52,167 bases of DNA from Methylotenera_A sp031417915 (GTDB lineage: Bacteria > Pseudomonadota > Gammaproteobacteria > Burkholderiales > Methylophilaceae): contig JANOWN010000047.1 of NCBI GenBank assembly GCA_031417915.1, positions 1 through 52,167 on the forward strand, in the 5' to 3' direction. This document shows positions 25,657-34,627 of the stretch, piece after piece. The position numbers and the translations under genes were made by a program. Positions within the stretch are counted from its first letter, which is position 1. Each line of letters starts with the position of its first letter. The notes under the pieces were generated by a model. It made no database searches. It was not told the DNA's origin and saw nothing but the letters and a program-made list of their open reading frames with translations.

Positions 25657-26721
25657 TTACATCGCAGCCACAATTTGGTCGCCCATTTCGCTACATGATA
25701 CTTTTTTGGTTCCCGCTTCAAAAATGTCACCTGTACGATACCCTGCCGCTAATACTTTTTTCACCGCGTTTTCAATGCGTTGTGCTGCTGCTTCGCTATC
25801 AAAAGTATAACGCAACATCATAGCGGTCGAAAGAATTGTGGCTATTGGATTAGCCAAGTTTTTACCCGCGATATCAGGTGCAGAGCCGTGCGAAGGTTCG
25901 TACAGGCCTTTTTTAGTCTCGTTAAGTGAAGCTGATGCCAGCATGCCAATCGAACCCGTAAGCATAGACGCTTCATCACTTAAAATATCGCCAAAAATAT
26001 TGCCTGTCACCATCACATCAAATTGTTTCGGGTTGCGAATCAACTGCATGGCAGCGTTATCCACGTACATGTGCGTTAGCGCTACTTCAGGATACTCTTT
26101 AGCCACATCAATGACGATTTCTTTCCAAAATTCGGTAGTTTCTAGTACGTTTGCTTTATCCACAGAACACAATTTTTTCTGGCGCTTCATGGCGATACCA
26201 AACGCCACATGTGCAATACGACGCACTTCGGATTCCATATACACCATGGTATTAAAGCCTTCACGCTCACCATTTTCGTTCACACGCATGCCCCGTGGCT
26301 GGCCAAAATAGATGTCACCCGTTAATTCGCGCACAATCATAATATCTAAGCCAGACACTACTTCTGGCTTTAATGTAGACGCATTTCCAAGCTCAGGGTA
26401 CAACACAGCTGGTCGCAAGTTAGCAAACAAGCCTAAATCTTTGCGAATACCCAATAAACCTCTTTCAGGTCTTAGAGGACGATCTAAGTTATCGTATTGC
26501 GGGCCGCCAACGGCGCCTAGTAATACCGCATCAGCATCACGGCAGATTTTTTGTGTAAATTCTGGATAAGGATGACCGTATTGGTCGTAAGCTTGACCGC
26601 CTAATGGTGCTTCTATAAACTCAAAAGGCATACCTTCTTTTTTTAATACGTTTAATACACGCATGGCTTGCGCCATAATTTCTGGACCAATGCCGTCACC
26701 TGGCAACACTGCGATTTTCAT
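25657..26721 (-). CDS. leuB: 3-isopropylmalate dehydrogenase
   Basis: NAD-dependent oxidative decarboxylase of the leucine pathway. 354 residues. MKIAVLPGDGIGPEIM starts the protein; LLGAVGGPQYDN, RELTGDIYFGQPRG and GNIFGDILSDEASML provide substrate and metal-binding residues; EPSHGSAPDIAGK is the NAD loop. With leuD and leuC directly upstream it forms a leuC-leuD-leuB unit. leuA is not in the window. Confidence 0.98.
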   Translation of the reverse strand: MKIAVLPGDGIGPEIMAQAMRVLNVLKKEGMPFEFIEAPLGGQAYDQYGHPYPEFTQKICRDADAVLLGAVGGPQYDNLDRPLRPERGLLGIRKDLGLFANLRPAVLYPELGNASTLKPEVVSGLDIMIVRELTGDIYFGQPRGMRVNENGEREGFNTMVYMESEVRRIAHVAFGIAMKRQKKLCSVDKANVLETTEFWKEIVIDVAKEYPEVALTHMYVDNAAMQLIRNPKQFDVMVTGNIFGDILSDEASMLTGSIGMLASASLNETKKGLYEPSHGSAPDIAGKNLANPIATILSTAMMLRYTFDSEAAAQRIENAVKKVLAAGYRTGDIFEAGTKKVSCSEMGDQIVAAM

Positions 26722-26758
26722 TCAAAATTCCCTATTTTTATATATTTAAGTAAAAAGC

Positions 26759-27397
26759 CTAAGTAAACAACCAAGGTTGCGTAGCTTGATGTTTTGTTTC
26801 AAATTTTTTGATTTCATCAGAATGCATTAGCGTTAAGCCAATTTCATCTAAGCCATTGAGTAAGTTATGCTTAGATGTAGCATTTATTTCGAAACTAAAA
26901 GATTCGCCAGATGGCAGTGTCACTGTTTGCGACGCTAAATCGACATTTAAACTGTAACCAATATTGGCTTCACATTCTTTAAATAACTTATCCACAACTG
27001 CATGGCTAGCAACGATTGGTAACATGCCATTTTTGTAGCAGTTATTAAAGAAGATATCGGCAAAGCTTGGCGCAATAATCACACGAAAGCCGTAATCTTC
27101 AATCGCCCACGGTGCGTGTTCGCGGCTTGAACCGCAACCAAAATTTTCGCGCGCCAACATGATTTGTGCGCCTTTATAACGAGATTGGTTGAGTACAAAG
27201 TCTTGATTTAATGGCCGATTAGTACAATCCATGCCTGGCTCGCCATGGTTGGTATAACGCCATTCATCAAACAAATAAGGGCCAAAGCCAGAACGCTTGA
27301 TGCTTTTTAAAAACTGTTTTGGAATAATCGCATCAGTATCTATATTGGCGCGATCAATCGGGCAAGCCAAGCCGTTTAATTGGGTAAATGCTTTCAT
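26759..27397 (-). CDS. leuD: 3-isopropylmalate dehydratase small subunit
   Basis: 212 residues. The swivel-domain subunit pairs with LeuC to isomerise 2- to 3-isopropylmalate. DTDAIIPKQFLKSIKR, DEWRY and NFGCGSSREHAPWAI are family signatures. The 41-base leader after leuC has three spaced TTAGGA blocks, the last 9 bases before the ATG. Confidence 0.97.
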   Translation of the reverse strand: MKAFTQLNGLACPIDRANIDTDAIIPKQFLKSIKRSGFGPYLFDEWRYTNHGEPGMDCTNRPLNQDFVLNQSRYKGAQIMLARENFGCGSSREHAPWAIEDYGFRVIIAPSFADIFFNNCYKNGMLPIVASHAVVDKLFKECEANIGYSLNVDLASQTVTLPSGESFSFEINATSKHNLLNGLDEIGLTLMHSDEIKKFETKHQATQPWLFT

Positions 27398-27438
27398 ATG
27401 ATTTTATATCCTAAGTCTAATCCTAAGTTATTCCTAAA

Positions 27439-28860
27439 TTAAACGTTACGCACATCAACAAAATGGCCTGCAATTGCCGCAGCGACAGCCATGGCTGGGC
27501 TGACTAAGTGCGTACGGCCACCTTGGCCTTGGCGACCTTCAAAATTACGGTTAGATGTAGAAGCGCAGCGCTCGCCTGGGCTAAGTCTATCGGCATTCAT
27601 AGCCAAGCACATGCTGCAACCAGGCTCGCGCCACTCAAAACCAGCGTCTAAGAAAATTTTATCTAAACCTTCTTCTTCCGCTTGACGCTTAACCATGCCG
27701 GAGCCCGGCACTACCATTGCCAATTGAATAGAATCAGCCACTTTTTTGCCTTTTGCCACCACAGCAGCTGCGCGTAAATCTTCTATTCTCGAGTTGGTGC
27801 AAGAACCGATAAATATTTTATCGAGCTTAATTTCGTCAATCGGCGTATTGGCGGTTAACCCCATGTATTTCAATGCATTTTCGATACTAGTACGTTTGGT
27901 TGCATCTTTCTCTAGCGCGGGATCTGGCACACGCCCGCCAATCGGCAATACTTGCTCTGGCGAGGTGCCCCAAGTGACTTGCGGGGCAATCTCTGCGCCT
28001 TTAAGCTCAACTACGCTATCAAATTTCGCATCGACATCGCTGCTTAAGGTGCTCCAATAAGCCACAGCTTTATCCCAATTTGCGCCTTTTGGCGCGTATT
28101 GGCGACCTTTTAAATATTCGGCTGTTTTGCTGTCTGGCGCGATTATGCCTGCGCGCGCGCCTGCTTCAATCGCCATATTGCAAACAGTCATGCGGCCTTC
28201 CATTGAAAGCGCGCGAATCACTTCGCCACCGAACTCAATCGCAAAACCATTTCCGCCTGCCGTGCCGATTTTACCGATAATGGCTAAAGCCACGTCTTTA
28301 GCAGTGATGCCAGCACCCAATTTGCCATCCACGCGCACCAACATATTTTTAGATTTTTTAGCAATTAAAGTTTGTGTTGCTAACACATGCTCAACTTCTG
28401 ACGTACCAATACCATGCGCCAAGGCACCAAATGCGCCATGCGTAGAGGTATGGCTATCGCCGCACACCACCGTCATGCCAGGCAGGGTCGTGCCTTGCTC
28501 TGGGCCGATAACGTGAATAATGCCTTGATTGGCGTGCTTAAACGGAAAGTAAACCAGCGCGCCAGTTTCTTTAATGTTGTCGTCTAGCGTTTCCACTTGC
28601 AAGCGCGAAATTGGGTCTTCAATCCCTTTATCCCAATTTTTAGTCGGCGTGTTATGGTCAGGGTTCGCCACAATGGTGTTGCTGCGCCAAGGTTTGCGAT
28701 TCGCCAAGCGTAAGCCTTCAAACGCTTGCGGGCTGGTGACTTCGTGTACCAAATGACGGTCGATATAAATGAGGCTGGTGCCGTCTGTATCCACATGCAC
28801 CACATGCGTATCCCATAATTTATCGTAAAGGGTGTTTGCTTTTAAATTGCCTGCTGCCAT
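27439..28860 (-). CDS. leuC: 3-isopropylmalate dehydratase large subunit
   Basis: Aconitase-family subunit carrying a [4Fe-4S] cluster. 473 residues. The cluster cysteines are Cys354 (IGSCTNSR), Cys415 and Cys418 (EPGCSMCLAMN). VVCGDSHTSTHGAFGALAHGIGTSEVEHVLATQ is the strong N-terminal signature (about 132-162). It is 24 bases downstream of the citramalate synthase gene. CimA, LeuC, LeuD and LeuB together could run the citramalate route to 2-oxobutyrate and isoleucine as well as the leucine pathway. Confidence 0.98.
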   Translation of the reverse strand: MAAGNLKANTLYDKLWDTHVVHVDTDGTSLIYIDRHLVHEVTSPQAFEGLRLANRKPWRSNTIVANPDHNTPTKNWDKGIEDPISRLQVETLDDNIKETGALVYFPFKHANQGIIHVIGPEQGTTLPGMTVVCGDSHTSTHGAFGALAHGIGTSEVEHVLATQTLIAKKSKNMLVRVDGKLGAGITAKDVALAIIGKIGTAGGNGFAIEFGGEVIRALSMEGRMTVCNMAIEAGARAGIIAPDSKTAEYLKGRQYAPKGANWDKAVAYWSTLSSDVDAKFDSVVELKGAEIAPQVTWGTSPEQVLPIGGRVPDPALEKDATKRTSIENALKYMGLTANTPIDEIKLDKIFIGSCTNSRIEDLRAAAVVAKGKKVADSIQLAMVVPGSGMVKRQAEEEGLDKIFLDAGFEWREPGCSMCLAMNADRLSPGERCASTSNRNFEGRQGQGGRTHLVSPAMAVAAAIAGHFVDVRNV

Positions 28861-28884
28861 GCTGTTTCCTTTTATGTAATCTAT

Positions 28885-29844
28885 TTATGCAAATGCTTTG
28901 CGGCCAACCGCTTGCGAATCTTGCAATAGCTTGTATTCAATGGCGTCACACAAGGCGCGCCAAGATGCGTCGATAATATCGGTAGAAACGCCAATCGTCG
29001 TCCAACTGCTATTTTGATCAGCCGATTCAATCAGCACACGCACTTTGGCGGCGGTGGCTTTGTCCGAATCCAGCACGCGCACTTTGTAATCAATCAGCTT
29101 TACCTCGCTTATTTGCGGGTAAAAACGCGCTAGCGCTTTGCGTATCGCAATATCCAGCGCATTCACCGGGCCATCACCTTCTGCGCTAACGCTTTCCATT
29201 TGACCTGCCACGGTAATTTTTACTTTAGCCACGGCGTTATTGCTGCGACTTTCAGAAAACTCTTGCACGCTCACTGTATATTCATTCAGCTCAAAAAATG
29301 GCTGAAAGCGGCCTAGTTGCTTGTGTATCAGCAAATCAAACGAAGACTCCGCGCTTTCAAATTGGTAACCATCGTTCTCTAATGATTTTAGATGCTCAAG
29401 TATGCGTTTCGTTTCAATTGAGTCTTTGGTCAATGCCGCGTCCACCGCATTAATCTTGGCCAACAGCGCACTGCGTCCAGCCACCTCTGACACCAAAATG
29501 TGCCGCGTATTGCCGACTAACTCTGGATTAATATGTTCATACGAAATCGGGTTCTTGGTCACCGCGTCAATGTGCATGCCGCCCTTGTGCGAGAAGGCAT
29601 CGTGCCCGACATACGCAGCCTTATCATTAAACATCATGTTCGCGACTTCACTCACAAAGCGCGCGGCGGATGCTAAATCCGCCATATTTTCTTTTGGAAT
29701 GCAGCTTAAACCCAGCTTTAATTGCACGTTCGGAATAATTGAACACAAATTGGCGTTGCCGCAACGCTCGCCGATGCCGTTAATTGTGCCTTGCACTTGC
29801 ACTGCGCCTGCTTTCACCGCCGCGACGGAGTTCGCCACTGCCAT
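28885..29844 (-). CDS. cimA: citramalate synthase, C-terminal part (split by in-frame stop)
   Basis: 319 residues in the same frame as, and directly after, the N-terminal part; its ATG follows the TAA with no gap. It continues the family sequence (MAVANSVAAVKAGA, NGIGERCGNANLCSI), so it holds the last barrel strand, the linker and the C-terminal LeuA-type regulatory dimer domain (about the last 130 residues, with VSAEGDGPVNALD). No Shine-Dalgarno precedes the internal ATG, so any translation would depend on coupling. The normal protein would be about 531 residues; alone this part lacks most of the active site. Confidence 0.85.
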   Translation of the reverse strand: MAVANSVAAVKAGAVQVQGTINGIGERCGNANLCSIIPNVQLKLGLSCIPKENMADLASAARFVSEVANMMFNDKAAYVGHDAFSHKGGMHIDAVTKNPISYEHINPELVGNTRHILVSEVAGRSALLAKINAVDAALTKDSIETKRILEHLKSLENDGYQFESAESSFDLLIHKQLGRFQPFFELNEYTVSVQEFSESRSNNAVAKVKITVAGQMESVSAEGDGPVNALDIAIRKALARFYPQISEVKLIDYKVRVLDSDKATAAKVRVLIESADQNSSWTTIGVSTDIIDASWRALCDAIEYKLLQDSQAVGRKAFA

Positions 29845-30480
29845 TTAGCAATCGTTATGGCAATGAATGCCCACCTGAACGTTGAAACGCTCAACCACTG
29901 TTTGCGTAATGCTAAACACTTCATCTGGAAAAGTGCCACCATTGGTATCGCACAAGCACAACACGTCCGCACCCGCATTGACGGCGGCTTGCAGCGTGTT
30001 TAGTGCGTATTCTGGATTGGCTTTGTAGCCATCAAAAAAATGTTCAGCGTCAAACACCACTTCTTTGCCTTGCGCTTTTAAAAACACAATGCTATCGCCA
30101 ATCATGGCCAAATTTTCGTTCAAAGTCGTGCGCAAAATTTCGGTGACTTGGTAATCCCAACTTTTGCCAAAAATTGCCACCGCAGGCGTTTTAGCCAATA
30201 ACAATGATTGCAAATTATTGTCAGCAGCCGCGCTAATGTTGGGTTTGCGCGTTGCGCCAAAGGCAATAATTTTGGCGTGTTTCAATTTTAACGCACGCGC
30301 GCGCTCAAAAAACACCAAGTCTTTTGGGTTCGATCCTGGATTGCCCGCTTCAATATAGCCAATGCCCAACGCATCCAAACGCTCAACAATTTTCAGCTTA
30401 TCTTCAACCGTAAACGAGATGCCCTGCGCCTGCGCGCCGTCTCGTAAGGTTGAATCGTAAGCTGTAATGTTGCGTTGCAT
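29845..30480 (-). CDS. cimA: citramalate synthase, N-terminal part (split by in-frame stop)
   Basis: 211 residues: the start of the DRE-TIM metallolyase barrel (STLRDGAQAQG at about 10-20, ending in the metal ligands of HCHND, His206 and His208). CimA joins pyruvate and acetyl-CoA to (R)-citramalate. The codon after Cys211 is TAA, where the family has the near-invariant Gly of the H-N-D-x-G-x-A-x-A-N motif. A Gly codon to TAA needs at least two base changes, so a simple read error is less likely. It may be a recent pseudogene, or a gene working as two coupled chains. Confidence 0.85.
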   Translation of the reverse strand: MQRNITAYDSTLRDGAQAQGISFTVEDKLKIVERLDALGIGYIEAGNPGSNPKDLVFFERARALKLKHAKIIAFGATRKPNISAAADNNLQSLLLAKTPAVAIFGKSWDYQVTEILRTTLNENLAMIGDSIVFLKAQGKEVVFDAEHFFDGYKANPEYALNTLQAAVNAGADVLCLCDTNGGTFPDEVFSITQTVVERFNVQVGIHCHNDC

Positions 30481-30504
30481 GATGTTGTTTTATAAGGCTT
30501 TAAG

Positions 30505-31740
30505 TTACTTTTTTCTATGTTTCAAATTAGCGGCAATACGCATTCTAAGCGCGTTGAGTTTAATAAAGCCGCCCGCGTCTTTTTGATCGTACGCGCCTTT
30601 GTCATCTTCAAACGTGGCGATGGATGAATCAAACAGCGAATCCGTTTTGCTATCGCGCCCCGCCACAATCACGTTGCCTTTGTACAATTTTAAACGCACC
30701 CAACCATTCACGCTTTTTTGCGTATGGTCAATCAAAGCTTGCAGCGCCAAACGCTCTGGGCTCCACCAATAGCCGTTGTAAATCATACTAGCGTAGCGCG
30801 GCATCAAATCGTCTTTTAAATGCGCAACTTCTCGATCTAGTGTTATAGATTCAATCGCCCGATGCGCTTTAAGCATAATGGTACCCCCAGGTGTTTCGTA
30901 GCAACCGCGTGATTTCATGCCGACGTAGCGATTTTCAACCAAATCAAGCCTACCAATACCGTGTTTACCACCGAGTTTATTCAAGCGTGCAAGTAACTCG
31001 TGTGGCTTCATCGCTTCGCCATTTAGCGCAACTGGGTCGCCATTCACATATTCAATATCCAAGTACTCCGCCGCATCTGGTGCGGCTTCGGGCGAAACGC
31101 TCCAGCGCCACATCGATTCTTCAGCTTCGGCTGCTGGGTCTTCTAAATGACGGCCTTCGAAACTAATGTGTAGTAAATTAGCGTCCATGCTGTAAGGGCT
31201 GCCGCCTTGCTTGTGTTTCATATCGACAGGAATGCCGTGCTTTTCAGCATAGCTCATGAGTTTTTCACGACTGAGCAAATCCCACTCCCGCCAAGGCGCG
31301 ATGATGTGAATATTCGGGTTTAAGGCGTACGCGCCCAGCTCAAAACGCACTTGGTCGTTACCCTTGCCTGTCGCACCGTGTGAAATCGCATCAGCATTAG
31401 TGTCGCGCGCAATTTCAATTAAGCGCTTAGCGATTAACGGCCGCGCGATTGATGTGCCAAGCAAATATTCGCCTTCGTACACCGTGTTAGCGCGAAACAT
31501 AGGGAAGACGAAATCGCGCACAAACTCTTCGCGCAAATCATCGATATAAATTTCTTTTACGCCTGCCGATTTTGCTTTGGCACGCGCTGGCTCCAGCTCT
31601 TCACCTTGACCTAAATCGGCAGTAAACGTTACAACCTCGCATTTGTACTCGTCTTGGAGCCACTTCAAAATCACCGAAGTATCGAGGCCGCCCGAATAGG
31701 CTAAAACAACTTTTTTCACGTTTTTAATTTTAGTACTCAT
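30505..31740 (-). CDS. argG: argininosuccinate synthase
   Basis: Joins citrulline and aspartate with ATP, the penultimate step in arginine synthesis. 411 residues. The N-type ATP pyrophosphatase loop is VLAYSGGLDTSVILKWL (about 12-28). SHGATGKGNDQVRFE and GGSPYSMDANLLHISFEG are further family signatures. It follows argF by 13 bases, so argD-argF-argG is likely one transcript. Confidence 0.98.
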   Translation of the reverse strand: MSTKIKNVKKVVLAYSGGLDTSVILKWLQDEYKCEVVTFTADLGQGEELEPARAKAKSAGVKEIYIDDLREEFVRDFVFPMFRANTVYEGEYLLGTSIARPLIAKRLIEIARDTNADAISHGATGKGNDQVRFELGAYALNPNIHIIAPWREWDLLSREKLMSYAEKHGIPVDMKHKQGGSPYSMDANLLHISFEGRHLEDPAAEAEESMWRWSVSPEAAPDAAEYLDIEYVNGDPVALNGEAMKPHELLARLNKLGGKHGIGRLDLVENRYVGMKSRGCYETPGGTIMLKAHRAIESITLDREVAHLKDDLMPRYASMIYNGYWWSPERLALQALIDHTQKSVNGWVRLKLYKGNVIVAGRDSKTDSLFDSSIATFEDDKGAYDQKDAGGFIKLNALRMRIAANLKHRKK

Positions 31741-31753
31741 ACTTTTTCCAAAC

Positions 31754-32671
31754 CTAAACTTTACCTAATAATAAATATTCCATTAACGCTTTTTGCACAT
31801 GCAAGCGGTTCTCTGCTTCATCCCACACCACCGATTGTGCGCCGTCAATCACGTCGCTAGCCACTTCTTCGCCACGGTGTGCGGGCAAACAGTGCATGAA
31901 TAGCGCGTCTTTATTGGCTGCGCGCATCATGTCTGCATCCACCTGCCAATCAGCAAAGTCGCGCTTACGCTCTTCATTTTCTGCCTCAAAACCCATGCTG
32001 GTCCATACATCTGTGGTGACTAAATCGGCACCATGTGCGGCATCCATGGGATCGGCAAACGTTTCAAAATGGTCATGCCCATATAAATTGGCGCGTTCTG
32101 GCTCTACTTCGTAGCCTGGCGGCGTTGAGACATGCACATTAAAGTCCAGCATTTCTGCAGCTTGTAACCAGGTGTTGCACACGTTATTGCTGTCGCCTAT
32201 CCAAGCCACAGTTTTGCCTTTAATCGAGCCTCTGTGTTCAATAAAAGTAAAAATATCTGCCAAAATTTGGCAGGGGTGATATTCATTGGTGAGGCCGTTA
32301 ATCACTGGCACGCGCGAATTGGCAGCAAAGCGCTCGATAATTTCCTGCTCAAAGGTACGAATCATCACAATATCCGACATGCGCGAAATCACTTGCGCGG
32401 CGTCTTCCACTGGCTCTCCGCGGCCGAGTTGCGAATCTTGTGTGTTCAAATATATCGCTGCGCCGCCCAATTGCTGCATGCCCGCCTCAAATGACAATCT
32501 AGTCCGCGTGCTGGCTTTTTCAAAAATCATCACCAAGCTGCGGTCTTGCAACGGCCAATATTGCTTGTAAGCCTTAAACTGCGCCTTAATCCACGCGGCG
32601 CGCGCGAAAATATAATTTAACTCATCGGTCGTTAAATCGTTAAACTGCAAAAAATGTTTTATTAAAGCCAT
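31754..32671 (-). CDS. argF: ornithine carbamoyltransferase
   Basis: Makes citrulline from ornithine and carbamoyl phosphate. 305 residues. The carbamoyl-phosphate loop is in EKASTRTRLSFEAG, with HPCQILAD, and the ornithine/catalytic motif is HCLPAHRGEEV near the C-terminus. The ATG is 2 bases after the argD stop, indicating translational coupling within argD-argF-argG. Confidence 0.97.
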   Translation of the reverse strand: MALIKHFLQFNDLTTDELNYIFARAAWIKAQFKAYKQYWPLQDRSLVMIFEKASTRTRLSFEAGMQQLGGAAIYLNTQDSQLGRGEPVEDAAQVISRMSDIVMIRTFEQEIIERFAANSRVPVINGLTNEYHPCQILADIFTFIEHRGSIKGKTVAWIGDSNNVCNTWLQAAEMLDFNVHVSTPPGYEVEPERANLYGHDHFETFADPMDAAHGADLVTTDVWTSMGFEAENEERKRDFADWQVDADMMRAANKDALFMHCLPAHRGEEVASDVIDGAQSVVWDEAENRLHVQKALMEYLLLGKV

Positions 32672-32673
32672 AT

Positions 32674-33852
32674 CTACTTATTTAAAAACGTCTTAATCAA
32701 AACCGCCAAGCGCATTGCCAAATCATTAGCCTCTGTTTCATTGATTACCAAAGGCGGCAATAAACGCACCACTTTTTCGGCCGTTACGTTAATTAACAGC
32801 TTGTTTTCTAAAGCCATTTTCACTAAATCGGCGCATGGCCTATCCAGCTCAATACCAATCATCAAACCCGCATTACGAATCACCACTACGCTGGCAAGTC
32901 CATTTAATGCGGCTCGCAGGCTATTGCAAATTAAGTCGCCCATTTTTTGCGCATTTTCGCGCAATTTTTCTTGTGCAATTACGTTTAAAGTTGTCAAGCC
33001 CGCCGTAGTTGCCAAGGGATTGCCGCCAAAGGTAGAGCCGTGTTTACCTGGCGTAAATGTCTCGGCTGCCGCGCCTTTAGCCACGCACGCGCCAATCGGC
33101 ACACCAGAGCCCAAGCCCTTCGCCAATGTCATCACATCTGGCACCATGCTCGTATGCTGAAACGCAAACCAAGTGCCCGTGCGGCCAATGCCACTTTGCA
33201 CTTCGTCTAACATCATCAACCAGCCATTATCGTCGCATACTTTGCGCAAGCCTTGTAAATACGCCGCCATATCGGCTGGAATATGCACGCCGCCCTCGCC
33301 TTGCACAGGCTCAACCAAAATCGCTACCACGTTATTTTTGCGCGAAGCGATTTGTTTAATTGCTTCTAAATCGTCATAAGCTACGCGGATAAAACCTGAA
33401 ACTAGCGGCTCAAAACCTGCTTGTGCTTTTCTGTTACCCGTCGCTGAAAGTGTTGCCATAGTACGGCCGTGAAACGAGCGTTCCATCACAATAATTTCTG
33501 GTGCTTCGATGCCTTTGTTATGCCCATAAAGCCGCGCCAGTTTAATCGCAGCTTCATTCGCCTCGCAACCTGAGTTGCAAAAAAACACTTTATCCATACC
33601 TGAAATATCGGCTAATTTACCTGCCAAAGCTTCTTGTTCTGCAATGTGGTAAATATTGGAAACATGAATCAATTTTGCCGCTTGGGCACTGATGGCCGCA
33701 ACCAATTTTGGGTGTGCGTGACCTAGCCCATTCACCGCTACACCAGCTAGCGCATCAAGATATTTGTTACCATCAGCATCAAACAGCCACACGCCCTCGC
33801 CTTTAACGAAGGAAATGGGTTGGCTGTTATACGTATTCATCAAACGCGACAT
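32674..33852 (-). CDS. argD: acetylornithine aminotransferase
   Basis: Class III PLP aminotransferase of the arginine pathway. 392 residues. Features seen: VNGLGHAHPKLV, FCNSGCEANEAAIKLAR, ERSFHGRTMATLSATG, DEVQSGIGRTG, and the PLP lysine in TLAKGLGSGVPIGA (about 245). In many bacteria the enzyme also acts on succinyldiaminopimelate. It is the first gene of an argDFG unit, just after an intrinsic terminator that ends the previous gene. Confidence 0.96.
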   Translation of the reverse strand: MSRLMNTYNSQPISFVKGEGVWLFDADGNKYLDALAGVAVNGLGHAHPKLVAAISAQAAKLIHVSNIYHIAEQEALAGKLADISGMDKVFFCNSGCEANEAAIKLARLYGHNKGIEAPEIIVMERSFHGRTMATLSATGNRKAQAGFEPLVSGFIRVAYDDLEAIKQIASRKNNVVAILVEPVQGEGGVHIPADMAAYLQGLRKVCDDNGWLMMLDEVQSGIGRTGTWFAFQHTSMVPDVMTLAKGLGSGVPIGACVAKGAAAETFTPGKHGSTFGGNPLATTAGLTTLNVIAQEKLRENAQKMGDLICNSLRAALNGLASVVVIRNAGLMIGIELDRPCADLVKMALENKLLINVTAEKVVRLLPPLVINETEANDLAMRLAVLIKTFLNK

Positions 33853-33869
33853 AAATTTACTCTAAACCT

Positions 33870-33901
33870 AAAAAGAAAAACGGCGACTAACGCCGCCGTT
33901 A
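33870..33901 (-). terminator. intrinsic terminator between the PF06181-like gene and argD
   Basis: On the minus strand AACGGCG (33894-33900) pairs with CGCCGTT (33879-33885), followed by a T-rich stretch. It would stop transcription 20 bases after the preceding membrane-protein gene. Confidence 0.75.
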
Positions 33902-33919
33902 TTCAAAAGCGACCTAAAA

Positions 33920-34426
33920 CTATGCGATGCCGTGGCTAAACCCGTTCGCCATAAAATACAGCATCGGTAGTGACAACATCATATTCGTGCGAGAAGCCAG
34001 CATCGCCACGCGACGCGCTTTAGCTTTCTGGTCATCCGTGGCTGGCACAATACCCAAAATTTTCTTTTGATTTGGCCAAATAAAATGCCACACATTAATC
34101 AGCATAATCGTGCCCAACCATGCACCAATACCAATGCCAGCGTACGGCGCTTGCAAGGTGAATGCTTTGTGAATCACGTCGCCGCCTTTGTCGCCCAGCG
34201 TGCATAGCAAACCAATGCCCAAAATCCATGTGGCAACTGCCGCCCAGCGGAACCACAACAGTGCGCGTGGCGCTACGTGTTTGGTGATACCAGCTGCTGT
34301 ACCATCTGCGCCAGCGTCTTTAAGTGCAGCCATTTGCACCAAATTAAAATAGTACAACAAACCAATCCAACAAATACCAGCAACAATATGACCCCAACGT
34401 ACTAAACCCGGCAATAAAGCGTCCAT
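33920..34426 (-). CDS. urate oxidase N-terminal-domain-like membrane protein
   Basis: 168 residues with four membrane helices. It begins GLVRWGHIVAGICWIGLLYYFNLVQ, has LLWFRWAAVATWILGIGLL and LGTIMLINVWHFIWPNQKKIL, and ends with a helix (NMMLSLPMLYFMANGF). This matches my memory of the PF06181 urate-oxidase N-terminal membrane domain, here stand-alone. Such stand-alone members are common in methylotrophs and their function is not established. The His and Arg residues in the first helices could bind haem or metal (inference). A 34-residue membrane peptide gene ends 1 base upstream. Confidence 0.6.
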   Translation of the reverse strand: MDALLPGLVRWGHIVAGICWIGLLYYFNLVQMAALKDAGADGTAAGITKHVAPRALLWFRWAAVATWILGIGLLCTLGDKGGDVIHKAFTLQAPYAGIGIGAWLGTIMLINVWHFIWPNQKKILGIVPATDDQKAKARRVAMLASRTNMMLSLPMLYFMANGFSHGIA

Positions 34427-34427
34427 G

Positions 34428-34532
34428 TTAAACTCCTGCTGCTAAGAAATTATTCAAAAAACACACCAATACTACCGTCAGTATTAGCCCAGAAATAATC
34501 GTGCCTGTCACTGATTCTAATGGATTTTTCAT
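34428..34532 (-). CDS. 34-residue single-helix membrane peptide
   Basis: A short gene: GGAG is 8 bases before the ATG at 34532, and the TAA ends one base before the ATG of the next gene. The product begins MKNPLESVTGTIISGL and continues with a hydrophobic segment ILTVVLVCFLNNFL, so it is one membrane helix with short tails. The strong ribosome binding site and tight coupling suggest it is a real partner of the four-helix protein encoded next. I know no family name. Confidence 0.65.
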   Translation of the reverse strand: MKNPLESVTGTIISGLILTVVLVCFLNNFLAAGV

Positions 34533-34627
34533 TGCGAACGCTCCTAAATAAATTTTACTGATTTAATTAGCTGTGAGATTAGCGCAAAAGCCGCGATTTA
34601 GCAAGATTTTGCGCGCAAAACTTGCGC

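Noticed and set aside
30164..30358. GGGTTCGATCC resembling a tRNA T-loop
   Set aside because: It lies inside the cimA coding sequence and no acceptor stem or anticodon arm fits around it.
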